From Sysuimicrobium calidum (lineage in GTDB: Bacteria > Sysuimicrobiota > Sysuimicrobiia > Sysuimicrobiales > Sysuimicrobiaceae), in NCBI GenBank assembly GCA_031459935.1, contig JAVKHN010000014.1:1-44353 (forward strand): 44,353 bases of DNA, read 5' to 3'. A model generated the notes under the pieces. It saw only the letters and a list, made by a program, of their open reading frames with translations. It ran no database searches and was not told the DNA's origin. Each line of letters begins with the position of its first letter. Position 1 is the stretch's first letter. Made by a program: the position numbers and the translations under genes. Of the stretch, positions 32,680 through 41,212 are shown one piece after another.

Positions 32680-35169
32680 CTATCCCTTCGCCTCCGCGGG
32701 CACGGGCTCGGAGACCACGTTTACCACTTTCCCGGGAACGTAGACCACGTCCTTCACCCGGCGTCCGTTGAGCACCTGCTGGACCTTGGGGCTTGCCAGA
32801 GCCAGCTCCCGGGCCCGGTCCACGGAGATGTCCGCAGGGACGGTGATCCGGTCGCGCACCCGGCCATCTACCTGCACCACTAGGGTGACCTCCGGCGTTC
32901 GCGCCAGCTCCGGATCGTGGGCGGGCCAGGGATGGGTGTGCACGCTGTAGGATCCTCCGATGCGCTCCCACAGCTCCTCCGCGAGGTGCGGGGTGATGGG
33001 CGCCAGCATGAGCACCAGGTGGCGGATGGCCTCCGCCCAGGCCTCCGTACCCCGGAGCCTGTTCTGAACCCGGCTCAGGTGGTTGGTGAACTCCATGAGG
33101 GAAGCGATGGCGGTGTTGAAGGCGAACTGCTCGAAGTCCTCCGTGACCCGCTTCGTGGTCCGGTGGGTCCACCGCCTCAGCTCCATCTCCGCCTGCGATC
33201 CTCCGCTCCGCACGGGCATGCGTACCTCCTCCGCGGTAGCGGTCACGAGGTCCCACACCCGCCGCAGGAAGCGCGCCACCCCCTCGATGTCCCGGCTGCT
33301 CCAGGGCCCCCCTTCCGCCCAGGGCCGCATGAACATCAGGTAAGCCCGCACCACGTCCGCCCCGTACCGGGCCACCTGCTCGTCGGGATCCACCACGTTG
33401 CCCCGGGACTTGCTCATCTTCTCCCCGTCCTCGCCCAGGATCACCCCCTGGTTAAACAGGCGCAGCATGGGCTCCCGGAAGGACAGAAGCCCCAGATCCG
33501 CGAGCGCCTTGGTGAAGAAACGGGTGTAGAGCAGGTGCATCACCGCGTGCTCTGCCCCGCCCGTGTACTGGTCCACGGGGCACCAGTAGTGCACCTCCTC
33601 CACGTCGAAGGGGCCCTGGTCGTAGTGGGGGGAGATGTATCGGTACTGATACCAGGAGGAGTCCACGAAGGTGTCCATGGTGTCCGTCTCCCGCTCCGCG
33701 GGCCCCTGGCACCGCGGGCAGCGGGTGCGGCGGAACCCCTCGTGGTACTTCAAGGGGGATTCACCCGTGGGCATGAAGTCCACGTCCTCCGGCAGCAGCA
33801 CGGGCAGGTCTTCATAGGGTACGGGTACGGTTCCGCATTGCGGGCAGTAGATGATGGGGATGGGGGTCCCCCAGTACCGCTGGCGGCTGATGAGCCAGTC
33901 CCGCAGCCGGTAGCGCACCGAGGCTTTGCCCTTCCCCTGGGCCTCCAGCCATGCGATGACCTTCGGGATCCCCTCCGGCACGGGTGTCCCCTCGAAGGGG
34001 CCGGAGCGCACCATGTGGCCTGGTCCTTCGTAGGCTCGCTCCAGGGGCTCCCGCAGGGCCTCCCCCTCCGGCTGCACCACCACCCGGATGGGAAGACCGA
34101 ACTTCCGGGCGAACTCGAAGTCCCGCTGGTCGTGGGCGGGAACCCCCATGATGGCGCCCGTGCCGTAGCCCATGAGCACGTAGTCCGCGATCCACACAGG
34201 GATCCGCTCCCCGGTCACGGGGTTCTCCGCGTACGTGCCCAGAAACACCCCGGTTTTCTCCCGCTCCGTGCTCATCCGCTCGATCTCGCTCTGGCGGCGG
34301 GCCTGGTACGTGTACGCCTCCACCTCCTCCCGACGGTCCGGGGCCGTAAGCACCGCCACGAGCGGATGCTCCGGAGCCAGCACGAGGAACGTGGCGCCCC
34401 ACAGGGTGTCGGGGCGGGTGGTGAACACCACCACCGGGTGCTGGGAACCGTCCGGCGCGTGGGCGGTGAAGGTCACCTCCGCGCCCTCGCTGCGGCCGAT
34501 CCAGTTCCGCTGCATGGTGACGATGCGCTCGGGCCACTGGATCCCGGAGAAGTCCAGCAGCTCCTCCGCGTACTTCGTGATCCGGAAGAACCACTGCTCC
34601 AGATCCCGCTTGATGACGGGAGTATCGCACCGCTCGCACCGCCGGTCCGGGCCCACCACCTGCTCCCGGGCCAGGGTGGTGTTGCAGTTCGGGCACCAGT
34701 CCACGGGGGCCTTAGCCCGATAGGCGAGCCCCGCCTCGTAGAACTTCAGGAAGAACCACTGGTTCCACCGGTAGTACTCCGGCTCGCAGGTGACGATCTC
34801 CCGAGACCAGTCCCACATCGCCCCCATGGAGCGCAGCTGAGCCCGCATGCGCTCGATGTTCTGCATGGTCCACGTCTTCGGGTGGATCCCGTGCTTGATG
34901 GCCGCGTTCTCCGCCGGCAGCCCGAAGGCATCGAAGCCGATGGGGAAGAGCACGTTGTAGCCCTGCATCCGTCGAAAGCGGGCCGCGGCGTCGCTGGGGG
35001 CCATGGCGTACCAGTGGCCGATGTGCAGGTCCCCGCTGGGGTACGGGTACATGGTGAGGAAGTAGAACTTCGGTCGGTCGCTGCGCTGGGGCGTGCGATA
35101 GAGCCCATCCCGCTCCCAGCGGGCCTGCCACTTCGCCTCGATGGCCTTGGGGTCGTACCGCGGGGGCAT
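32680..35169 (-). CDS. leuS: Leucyl-tRNA synthetase
   Basis: An 829-residue class I synthetase of normal bacterial length. The HIGH motif is PSGDLHIGHWYA (His49-His52) and KMSKS is at 584-588 (EKMSKSRGNVV). A zinc-type cysteine cluster WCPNCNTTLAREQV ... RCERCDTPV is near residue 160. The editing domain has FTTRPDTLWGATF and YGTGAIMGVPAHDQRDFEFA, with the conserved Thr-rich and Asp residues. The C-terminal anticodon-binding region and the last beta domain (VVQVDGRVRDRITVP) are complete. It lies four bases after ilvE, so charging and supply of leucine are co-expressed. Confidence 0.97.
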   Translation of the reverse strand: MPPRYDPKAIEAKWQARWERDGLYRTPQRSDRPKFYFLTMYPYPSGDLHIGHWYAMAPSDAAARFRRMQGYNVLFPIGFDAFGLPAENAAIKHGIHPKTWTMQNIERMRAQLRSMGAMWDWSREIVTCEPEYYRWNQWFFLKFYEAGLAYRAKAPVDWCPNCNTTLAREQVVGPDRRCERCDTPVIKRDLEQWFFRITKYAEELLDFSGIQWPERIVTMQRNWIGRSEGAEVTFTAHAPDGSQHPVVVFTTRPDTLWGATFLVLAPEHPLVAVLTAPDRREEVEAYTYQARRQSEIERMSTEREKTGVFLGTYAENPVTGERIPVWIADYVLMGYGTGAIMGVPAHDQRDFEFARKFGLPIRVVVQPEGEALREPLERAYEGPGHMVRSGPFEGTPVPEGIPKVIAWLEAQGKGKASVRYRLRDWLISRQRYWGTPIPIIYCPQCGTVPVPYEDLPVLLPEDVDFMPTGESPLKYHEGFRRTRCPRCQGPAERETDTMDTFVDSSWYQYRYISPHYDQGPFDVEEVHYWCPVDQYTGGAEHAVMHLLYTRFFTKALADLGLLSFREPMLRLFNQGVILGEDGEKMSKSRGNVVDPDEQVARYGADVVRAYLMFMRPWAEGGPWSSRDIEGVARFLRRVWDLVTATAEEVRMPVRSGGSQAEMELRRWTHRTTKRVTEDFEQFAFNTAIASLMEFTNHLSRVQNRLRGTEAWAEAIRHLVLMLAPITPHLAEELWERIGGSYSVHTHPWPAHDPELARTPEVTLVVQVDGRVRDRITVPADISVDRARELALASPKVQQVLNGRRVKDVVYVPGKVVNVVSEPVPAEAKG

Positions 35170-35173
35170 CGCC

Positions 35174-36097
35174 TCACGCTCCTTCCACGTAGGTGAGCCA
35201 GCCGTGGCGGTCGGGTACCTGCCCCCGCACGATGGCGAAGAAGGCGTCCTGGATCCTCCGGGTCACGGGTCCGGGTTGACCCTGCCCGATCAGCTGGCGG
35301 TCCACGGATCGCACGGGGGTGATCTCCGCCGCGGTCCCCGTGAGGAAGACCTCATCCGCCACGTACAGCATCTCCCGGGGGATGGACACCTCCCGGACCT
35401 CGTATCCCAGCTCCCGGGCCAGGGTGATGGCCACCTGACGGGTGATGCCGGGGAGGATGGACTGGGCGATGGGAGGCGTGTAGAGGGCCCCGGAGCGCAC
35501 CAAAAAGAGGTTCTCGCCGCTGCCCTCGCTCACGTATCCCTGGACGTCCAGCATGATGGCCTCCCCGTAGCCGTCGTCTACGGCCTCCATGGTGGCGAGC
35601 TGGCTGTTCACGTAGTTGCCCGCGATCTTGCCCAGGGCGGGGTGGGTGGAGGGCGCCATCCGCCGCCACGAGGAGATCCTCACGTCTACCCCTTTCTCCA
35701 GGGCCTCCCCCCCGAGATACGCCCCCCACTCCAGGGTGAGGATGGCCACCTCCACGGGAGACTTACGGGGGTCCAGGCCGAAGGCTCCGGCCCCCCGGTA
35801 CACCAGGGGTCGGATGTAGCAGGAGGCGTGTCCATTGGCCCGGACCACTTCCAGAATGGCCTGCCGGAGCTCTTCCTTGGAGTACGGCACCGCCATGCGG
35901 AAGATCCGGCAGGAATCGTACAGCCGGCCCAGGTGCTCCTCCAGGCAGAACACCGCAGGGCCCCGCGGGGTGGGGTACGCCCGGATCCCCTCGAAGACGC
36001 TGCTTCCGTAGTGCAGGCTGTGGGCCGACACGTGGACCACCGCGTCCTCCCAGGCCACGAGCCGACCGTTGTGCCAGATGTATCGTCCTCGCTCCAT
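35174..36097 (-). CDS. ilvE: Branched-chain amino acid aminotransferase
   Basis: A 307-residue fold-type IV PLP aminotransferase. The catalytic lysine is Lys157 in ALGKIAGNYVNS, and the family blocks SLHYGSSVFEGIRAY, YIRPLVYRG, EGSGENLFLVR and VFLTGTAAEITPV are intact. It catalyses the last step of leucine, isoleucine and valine synthesis with glutamate. The ATG gives the standard N terminus (RYIWHNGRLVAWEDA). A terminator lies 30 bases upstream, between it and tRNA-Ala, so ilvE-leuS may depend on a promoter that I cannot see or on readthrough. I saw no T-box element in the short leader. Confidence 0.95.
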   Translation of the reverse strand: MERGRYIWHNGRLVAWEDAVVHVSAHSLHYGSSVFEGIRAYPTPRGPAVFCLEEHLGRLYDSCRIFRMAVPYSKEELRQAILEVVRANGHASCYIRPLVYRGAGAFGLDPRKSPVEVAILTLEWGAYLGGEALEKGVDVRISSWRRMAPSTHPALGKIAGNYVNSQLATMEAVDDGYGEAIMLDVQGYVSEGSGENLFLVRSGALYTPPIAQSILPGITRQVAITLARELGYEVREVSIPREMLYVADEVFLTGTAAEITPVRSVDRQLIGQGQPGPVTRRIQDAFFAIVRGQVPDRHGWLTYVEGA

Positions 36098-36126
36098 TCC
36101 CGCACCCCGCTCGGTCTGGCGGATTC

Positions 36127-36157
36127 AAAAACCTCCGGCCCTGAGCTGGGTCGGAGG
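36127..36157 (-). terminator. Rho-independent terminator after tRNA-Ala
   Basis: On the minus strand a stem of about 10 bp (outer arms CCTCCG and CGGAGG, inner pairs including one G-T) closes a 6-base loop and is followed by five T residues (36127-36131). It lies between the tRNA-Ala 3' end and the ilvE start. It could act as an attenuator for ilvE-leuS. Confidence 0.8.
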
Positions 36158-36196
36158 CTTCACGGGAACCGTGGGCCGATCTCCTTCATTAATTTT

Positions 36197-36272
36197 TGGT
36201 GGAGCCAAGGGGACTCGAACCCCTGACCTCGTGCATGCCATGCACGCGCTCTCCCAACTGAGCTATGGCCCC
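36197..36272 (-). tRNA. tRNA-Ala (GGC)
   Basis: A 76-base cloverleaf with acceptor GGGGCCA/TGGCTCC, including the G3-U70 pair that identifies alanine tRNAs, discriminator A and encoded CCA. The anticodon stem CGTGC/GCACG encloses ATGGCAT (anticodon GGC). Confidence 0.97.
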
Positions 36273-36331
36273 ACCGACTCTCCTCTTCCCGGGGACCTCT
36301 GTCTCCCGGGCCCGGGCCCGTCCAGGTTCCT

Positions 36332-36361
36332 AGTATAGGGGAGGGAACGCGGGCACGTCAA
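36332..36361 (-). promoter_or_regulatory. Promoter of tRNA-Ala
   Basis: On the minus strand TTGACG (36356-36361), 18 bases, TATACT (36332-36337). It is near consensus and about 60 bases upstream of the tRNA. The G/C-rich leader between them includes a GGGCCCGGGCCC palindrome. Confidence 0.8.
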
Positions 36362-36377
36362 AAGCCCGCATCCCCGG

Positions 36378-36818
36378 CTACTGGCCCGCGGATGCCCCTG
36401 GGGGAAGGATCGCAAAGGCTCCGGTCATGCCCTGGGCCGCGTGCTGGCCCACGCTGCAGAGGAAGCTGTACTGGCCCCGACCCCTGGCCACGAACTCCAC
36501 CTCCGCCTGATTGCCGGGTTCCACGAAGACAAAGGGGCGTCCGTCCGAGGTGGTGCCCCGCCGGAACTCCCCCCGTACGGTGAGTTCCACCTGATCGAAG
36601 TACGCGGAGGCGATGTTGTGGGGACGCTGTGGATCCTCGTTCACCAGTTGCAGCACCACGCGATCCCCCTCGTGGAACCGGATGATGCTGGGATCGAATT
36701 TAAAAGAGGTCATGGAGATCCGGAACACCTTCCGGGATGGAGCGCTCGCCGCGGACGCGGAAAGGGCCGCCCCGACCGCCACGGCCAGCAGGGACAGGAG
36801 AACCCCGCCTGTCTTCAT
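36378..36818 (-). CDS. Exported cupredoxin-like copper protein
   Basis: A 146-residue exported protein with a signal peptide (MKTGGVLLSLLAVAVGAALSASAASA, about 26 residues as a region) and one cupredoxin domain. Copper ligands are visible: His in RPHNIAS, Cys and His in FLCSVGQHAAQGM, with Met in the same loop, matching the type 1 H...C...H...M order. The C-terminal loop SVGQH is like those of the cytochrome oxidase subunit II or nitrosocyanin-type cupredoxins. It may carry electrons or copper outside the membrane. The ATG is supported by GGAGGTGAGG. It is the last gene after livF with a 70-base gap, so co-transcription is uncertain. Confidence 0.83.
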   Translation of the reverse strand: MKTGGVLLSLLAVAVGAALSASAASAPSRKVFRISMTSFKFDPSIIRFHEGDRVVLQLVNEDPQRPHNIASAYFDQVELTVRGEFRRGTTSDGRPFVFVEPGNQAEVEFVARGRGQYSFLCSVGQHAAQGMTGAFAILPPGASAGQ

Positions 36819-36888
36819 CGCCTCACCTCCGGGAGTGCTGGAATCGTCACCATCCCGCCACGCCCGTGTAACGGGAGCTTCACGGAGT

Positions 36889-37599
36889 CTAGCCACCCAG
36901 GTAGGCCCGCTTCACCTCGGGGTTCTCCCGCAGATCCTCTGCCCGCCCCTCCAGCACCATGGTGCCCGTCTCCAGCACGTACCCCCGATGCGCGATCTCC
37001 AGGGCCATGAAGGCGTTCTGCTCCACCAGCAGGATGGTGGTCCCCTGCCGGTTGATCTCCCGGATGGCCTCGAAGATCTGCTCCACCAGCATGGGCGCAA
37101 GCCCCATGGAGGGCTCGTCCATGAGGAGCAACCGGGGTCTGGCCATCAGGCCCCGGGCGATGGCCAGCATCTGCTGCTCCCCGCCGGAGAGGGTGCCCGC
37201 CACCTGGTGGATGCGCTCCTGCAGCCGCGGGAACAGCGTAAAGACCCATTCCAGATCCTCCCGGATCCCCTGCGGGTCCGTGCGGGTGAAGGCCCCCAGC
37301 TCCAGGTTCTCCAGGACACTGAGCTGCCCGAAGATCCGCCGCCCTCCCGGCACCTGCACCACTCCCTTCCGGACGATCTCGTGGGGCGGGAGCCGGCTTA
37401 ACTCGTCCCCCTCAAACCACACGGAGCCGCTGCGTGGCCGCAGCAGCCCGCTGATGGTGCACAGGGTGGTGGTCTTCCCCGCCCCGTTGGCCCCGATGAG
37501 GGTAACGATCTCCCCAGCCTCCACGTGGAAGGAGATGCCCTTGAGGGCGTGGATCTGGCCGTAGTACACGTGCAGGTCCCGGACCTCCAGGAGCGCCAT
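36889..37599 (-). CDS. livF: Branched-chain amino acid ABC transporter ATPase LivF
   Basis: A 236-residue ATPase of the LivF class. Walker A GANGAGKTT, Q loop and VQVPGGRRIFGQLSV (a LivF hallmark), signature TLSGGEQQML, Walker B LLLMDEPSMGLAP and the switch region TTILLVEQNAFMAL are intact. It ends in VKRAYLGG, as LivF proteins do. It lies two bases after livG, so the two form the ATPase heterodimer of the LivHM importer. Confidence 0.95.
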   Translation of the reverse strand: MALLEVRDLHVYYGQIHALKGISFHVEAGEIVTLIGANGAGKTTTLCTISGLLRPRSGSVWFEGDELSRLPPHEIVRKGVVQVPGGRRIFGQLSVLENLELGAFTRTDPQGIREDLEWVFTLFPRLQERIHQVAGTLSGGEQQMLAIARGLMARPRLLLMDEPSMGLAPMLVEQIFEAIREINRQGTTILLVEQNAFMALEIAHRGYVLETGTMVLEGRAEDLRENPEVKRAYLGG

Positions 37600-37601
37600 G
37601 G

Positions 37602-38384
37602 CTAGCCCGCGGCGATCCCCAGCCGCCGACGTCCGAGGTAGGCCTCGATGACCCGGGGATCGTTCTGTACCTCTGCGGGGGTGCCCTCGGAGATCTTCTC
37701 CCCGTAGTCCAGGACCGTCACCCGGTCCGAGATGGTCATCACCACCCGCATCTGGTGCTCGATCAGGAGGATGGTGATTCCCAATTCATCCCGCAACCGG
37801 CGGATGAACTGGATCATCTCCGCGGTCTCCGTGGGGTTCATGCCCGCGGTGGGTTCGTCCAGCAACAGCAGCTTGGGCCGGGTGGCCAACGCCCGCGCCA
37901 GCTCCAGCTTCCGCTGCTCCCCGTAGGGCAGGTTGCGGGCCAGGAGGTCCCCGCGCCCCGCGATCCCCACGAACTCCAGCAGCCGCCGGGCCTCCGCGTG
38001 GGCCCACCGCTCCTCCCGGCGCACCGCGGGGCTGGCCAGCACCGCACCCACCCAGGTGGAGCGCAGGTGCATGTGAAGCCCCACCAGGACGTTCTCCAGG
38101 GCCGTCATGTTGGCGAACAGACGGATGTTCTGGTAGGTGCGGGCGATCCCGAGGTGTGCGATCTCATCCGGCCGCAGGCCGTCCACTCTCTGCCCCGCAA
38201 ACCAGATCTCCCCCTCATCGGGCCGGTAGAACCCCGTGACGCAGTTGAACAGGGTGGTCTTGCCCGCCCCGTTGGGCCCGATGACGCTGTGGATGGCGTG
38301 CTCCTCCACCTCCAGGTCCAAAGCCCGGATGGCCACCAGTCCCCCGAACCGCTTCGTCATGCGCCGGGTGACGAGGATGGCCAC
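37602..38384 (-). CDS. livG: Branched-chain amino acid ABC transporter ATPase LivG
   Basis: A 260-residue ATPase of the LivG class. Walker A GPNGAGKTTLF, the LivG-type ARTYQNIRLFANMTALENV, signature NLPYGEQRKLELARAL (the LSYG variant of this class), Walker B LLLLDEPTAGMNP and ILLIEHQMRVVM are present. The C-terminal VIEAYLGRRR is characteristic. The start is GTG, one base after the livM stop. The family's usual insertion between Walker A and signature (helical, about residues 105-140) is present. Confidence 0.95.
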   Translation of the reverse strand: MAILVTRRMTKRFGGLVAIRALDLEVEEHAIHSVIGPNGAGKTTLFNCVTGFYRPDEGEIWFAGQRVDGLRPDEIAHLGIARTYQNIRLFANMTALENVLVGLHMHLRSTWVGAVLASPAVRREERWAHAEARRLLEFVGIAGRGDLLARNLPYGEQRKLELARALATRPKLLLLDEPTAGMNPTETAEMIQFIRRLRDELGITILLIEHQMRVVMTISDRVTVLDYGEKISEGTPAEVQNDPRVIEAYLGRRRLGIAAG

Positions 38385-38385
38385 G

Positions 38386-40050
38386 CTACGTCCCTCCCTT
38401 CGTGGCCGCCTCCACGGGGGTCCGGGCCAGCTCCACTGGTTCCTCCTCCATCGCGTGCAGCTCCCGCCGCTGGACCGCCGCGGGCAGCAGCCCTTCCGGC
38501 CGCAACAGCATCATGGCCACGAGCGCGGCTCCGTAGACCAGGAACCGGAACTCGCCGAACTCCCGCAGCAGCTCCGGTAGCCCGATGAGCACCACAGCCC
38601 CCACGATCACCCCTGGAATGCTGCCCATTCCGCCCACGATGATCAAGGCCAGCACCTGGATGGAGATCAGCAGCTGGAAGCTGTGGGGGAACACCGAGCC
38701 CACCATCACCGCGAAGATGGCCCCCCCCACGCCCGCAAACGCCGCGCCCAGGCCATACGCCAGGAGTTTCACGCTCACCAGGTTGATCCCCAGCGCCTCC
38801 GCCACGTCCTCGTCCTCCCGGATGGCCATCCACGCCCGGCCCAGCCGCGAGTCCTGCAGCCGCCACGCCACGTAGGCCACCACCGCGGAGGCCACCACCG
38901 TCAGGTAGTACAGGTGCTGCGGTCCGGAAAATTCGAAGCCGGCCAGCACCGGCTTCGGGATCGCCAGGACCCCCTGGGAGCCACCGAGCCACGGCCGCAG
39001 GGCGTCCGAGAGGACCAGCAGCCGCACGATCTCCCCGAAGCCCAGGGTGGCAATGGCCAGGTAGTCCCCGCGGATCCCCAACACCGGGATCCCCAGGATC
39101 ACCCCCGCGATCAGGGAGACCAGCACCGCCACGGGGACTGCAGCCCAGAAGGACCAATGGGCAAACCCGTGCTCCCCCACCGAGGTCAGAAGCCCTACAG
39201 TGTAGGCGCCGATGGCGAAGAAGGCCACGAACCCGAGGTCCAGCAGCCCCGCCAGCCCGACTTCCAGGTTGAGCCCCAGCCCCATGAGGGTGTACAGGCC
39301 CACGATCACCAGCACCTGCGCCACAAACGGGCCGCCGGCCACCGGGAGGGCCGCCAGCAACAGGAGTCCCACCACGCTCCACACCACCCGCCGGGCCCTG
39401 GGGGGAAGACCCACACCGCGGCCCTCCCGCCCGCGAAGCGCGGGCCGCAGCGCGGTCGCCACGGCTGAGACCGCGAACACCGCCATCATCCCCTGCGGGG
39501 TGGGCCCTCCGCCTGCCACGAACAGCCAGTCCCGGACCGGGGTGAGGCTCTCGGGCTGCAGGATCAGGAGTACCAGGTCCTGGAACAACGCAAGCCCCAG
39601 GGCCGCCGCAGCGCCCACCAGGAGCGGCCGGACCACCCCGGCGGGCGCGCACGCACCCACCGCTCCCCCCAGGCCCACCAGCCCCCCCACCAGCACCGCC
39701 CCCGGCCAGGCCACCTGGGGCGGTCGGCCCGCGGACAGCAGCTGGAACAGGGCCGGTGAGGCGTTGACGAACATACTGCGCAGGTCCACCTGGGAACGCA
39801 ACCACACCAGCAACCCCACGCAGAACCCCACCACCGCCCCCGCCAACAGCCCGGCCCACAGCCGCCGCGCGGGGGGTCCACCTGTCCGCCGGGCCGCCAC
39901 CCACCCGCTGGCCAACAGCATCCCCAGCAGGAGTACCTGGCCTGCGGAGAGCACCCCATCCACCACCCACCGGCCGTGCAGGGCCTCCACCAAGCCCGCC
40001 AGGCTCACGAACCAGGCCACCGCGCCGAACACCAGCCCCACACGCCACAC
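38386..40050 (-). CDS. livM: Branched-chain amino acid ABC permease LivM with long N-terminal membrane extension
   Basis: A 554-residue membrane protein. The last about 330 residues are a standard LivM: LYTLMGLGLNLEVGLAGLLDLGFVAFFAIGAY region, GIRGDYLAIATLGFGEIVRLL, the EAA-type RLGRAWMAIREDEDVAEALGIN, and GGMGSIPGVIVGAVVL. Before it are about 220 residues with several extra hydrophobic helices, longer than the extension of E. coli LivM. The start is a GTG just after the livH stop; a second GTG two codons on is equally possible. Reading further upstream in this frame only overlaps livH. The extension may be a family-specific regulatory or assembly region. Confidence 0.88.
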   Translation of the reverse strand: MWRVGLVFGAVAWFVSLAGLVEALHGRWVVDGVLSAGQVLLLGMLLASGWVAARRTGGPPARRLWAGLLAGAVVGFCVGLLVWLRSQVDLRSMFVNASPALFQLLSAGRPPQVAWPGAVLVGGLVGLGGAVGACAPAGVVRPLLVGAAAALGLALFQDLVLLILQPESLTPVRDWLFVAGGGPTPQGMMAVFAVSAVATALRPALRGREGRGVGLPPRARRVVWSVVGLLLLAALPVAGGPFVAQVLVIVGLYTLMGLGLNLEVGLAGLLDLGFVAFFAIGAYTVGLLTSVGEHGFAHWSFWAAVPVAVLVSLIAGVILGIPVLGIRGDYLAIATLGFGEIVRLLVLSDALRPWLGGSQGVLAIPKPVLAGFEFSGPQHLYYLTVVASAVVAYVAWRLQDSRLGRAWMAIREDEDVAEALGINLVSVKLLAYGLGAAFAGVGGAIFAVMVGSVFPHSFQLLISIQVLALIIVGGMGSIPGVIVGAVVLIGLPELLREFGEFRFLVYGAALVAMMLLRPEGLLPAAVQRRELHAMEEEPVELARTPVEAATKGGT

Positions 40051-40052
40051 GG

Positions 40053-41159
40053 CTACGCCCTCTTGGCGGCCAGCCGCTCCCCGAGGATCCCCTGCGGCCG
40101 GAAGATGAGCACCATCACGAGCATGGTGAAGGCGATCACGTCCTTGAGCTGGTAAGGAGCCGGGATCCCCAGCCCGTCCAGGAACAGGGCAGGCCCCACG
40201 GACTCCACCACCCCCAAAAACAGGCCGCCCAGCATGGCGCCGGGGATGTTTCCGATGCCGCCCAGCACCGCGGCGGTGAAGGCCTTGATCCCGGGCACGA
40301 AGCCCATGAAGAAGTGCACCTGCTTGAACACCAGCGCGTACAGGATCCCCGCGGCCCCCGCGGCCGCACCCCCGATGGCGAAGGTGAGCACGATGATGCG
40401 GTCCACGTCGATCCCCATCAGGGCCGCGGCGTCCTTGTCCTCGGACACCGCTCGCATGGCCTTGCCCACCTTCGTGCGCATGACGAACTGGTACAGGGCG
40501 AACATGAGGACCGTGGCGCTGGCGAGCACCACCGCCTGGGTCCGCAGTACCCCGATTCCCAGGATCTGCCACTCGCCCTTAAAGAGATCGAACTCCGGAT
40601 ACGCCTTGAACCCCGATCCGTACAGACCGCGAAAGGCGTACTGCAGGAAGAACGATGCCCCGATGGCGGTGATGAGGGGCACCAGGCGCGGAGCCCGCCG
40701 CAGGGGTCGGTAGGCCACCCGCTCCACCAGCACCGCCACGCCCGTGGATACGGACGCCGCTACGGTCAGCAACAACAGCAGGCTCAGGATCGGGTGCCGG
40801 TTGAGGAACCCGGAGGCTGCCAGGGGCGCGGCCACGAAGTACGCGGTGTAGGCCCCGCTCATGAACACCTCGCCGTGGGCGAAGTTGATCATGCGCAGGA
40901 TGCCGTACACCATGGTGTAGCCCAGGGCAATGAGGGCGTAGATCCCGCCCTGCGCGAGGCCGAAGACCACGAAGTCCACCCACTGCTCCCCCGTGTACCG
41001 GCCCAGGCGCAGGGTCCCCACCGTCCCCCACACCACCACGAGGATCACGGCCAGGCGGAAGGCCCACAGGAAGGCATCGACGAAGCTCAGCCGCCTCACC
41101 ACCGGCCGCCGCAAGGCACCTGCCGCCAAGCTCCCGACCCCCTCCCGTCCTGCGCACAA
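40053..41159 (-). CDS. livH: Branched-chain amino acid ABC permease LivH
   Basis: A 368-residue membrane protein of the LivH class. It has FGLAQGGIYALIALGYTMVYGILRMINFAHGEVFMSGAY (region about 87-125), ERVAYRPLRRAPRLVPLI, the EAA-type TKVGKAMRAVSEDKDAAALMGID and PGIKAFTAAVLGGIGNIPGAMLGG. It is about 60 residues longer than E. coli LivH, mostly an N-terminal segment with an extra hydrophobic helix (about 28-48). The true start may be later; the ATG reported has no strong ribosome site. It follows livK after a gap containing a strong hairpin and is followed immediately by livM. Confidence 0.9.
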   Translation of the reverse strand: MCAGREGVGSLAAGALRRPVVRRLSFVDAFLWAFRLAVILVVVWGTVGTLRLGRYTGEQWVDFVVFGLAQGGIYALIALGYTMVYGILRMINFAHGEVFMSGAYTAYFVAAPLAASGFLNRHPILSLLLLLTVAASVSTGVAVLVERVAYRPLRRAPRLVPLITAIGASFFLQYAFRGLYGSGFKAYPEFDLFKGEWQILGIGVLRTQAVVLASATVLMFALYQFVMRTKVGKAMRAVSEDKDAAALMGIDVDRIIVLTFAIGGAAAGAAGILYALVFKQVHFFMGFVPGIKAFTAAVLGGIGNIPGAMLGGLFLGVVESVGPALFLDGLGIPAPYQLKDVIAFTMLVMVLIFRPQGILGERLAAKRA

Positions 41160-41162
41160 CGA

Positions 41163-41200
41163 GGGCGGGGGTCGGATCCTTCCGGACTCCGCCCCCGCCC
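41163..41200. terminator. Intercistronic GC hairpin between livK and livH
   Basis: GGGCGGGGG (41163-41171) and CCCCCGCCC (41192-41200) form a 9-bp G/C stem around a 20-base loop. There is no T tract, so it is unlikely to be a full terminator. It probably stabilises the livK message or partly limits transcription into the permease genes, giving more binding protein than permease. Confidence 0.6.
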
Positions 41201-41212
41201 GCTACACTGCCC

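Noticed and set aside
32917..35196. A 759-codon open frame antisense to leuS
   Set aside because: The leuS protein is complete with all motifs; the antisense product is compositionally odd and has no ribosome site.
36098..36196. T-box leader upstream of ilvE-leuS
   Set aside because: The space is under 100 bases and I found no T-box sequence or specifier stem; only a simple terminator hairpin is present.
40053..40572. An extended livM reading upstream to 40572
   Set aside because: The added 174 codons overlap livH in another frame and are not membrane-like; the GTG at 40050 follows the livH stop directly.
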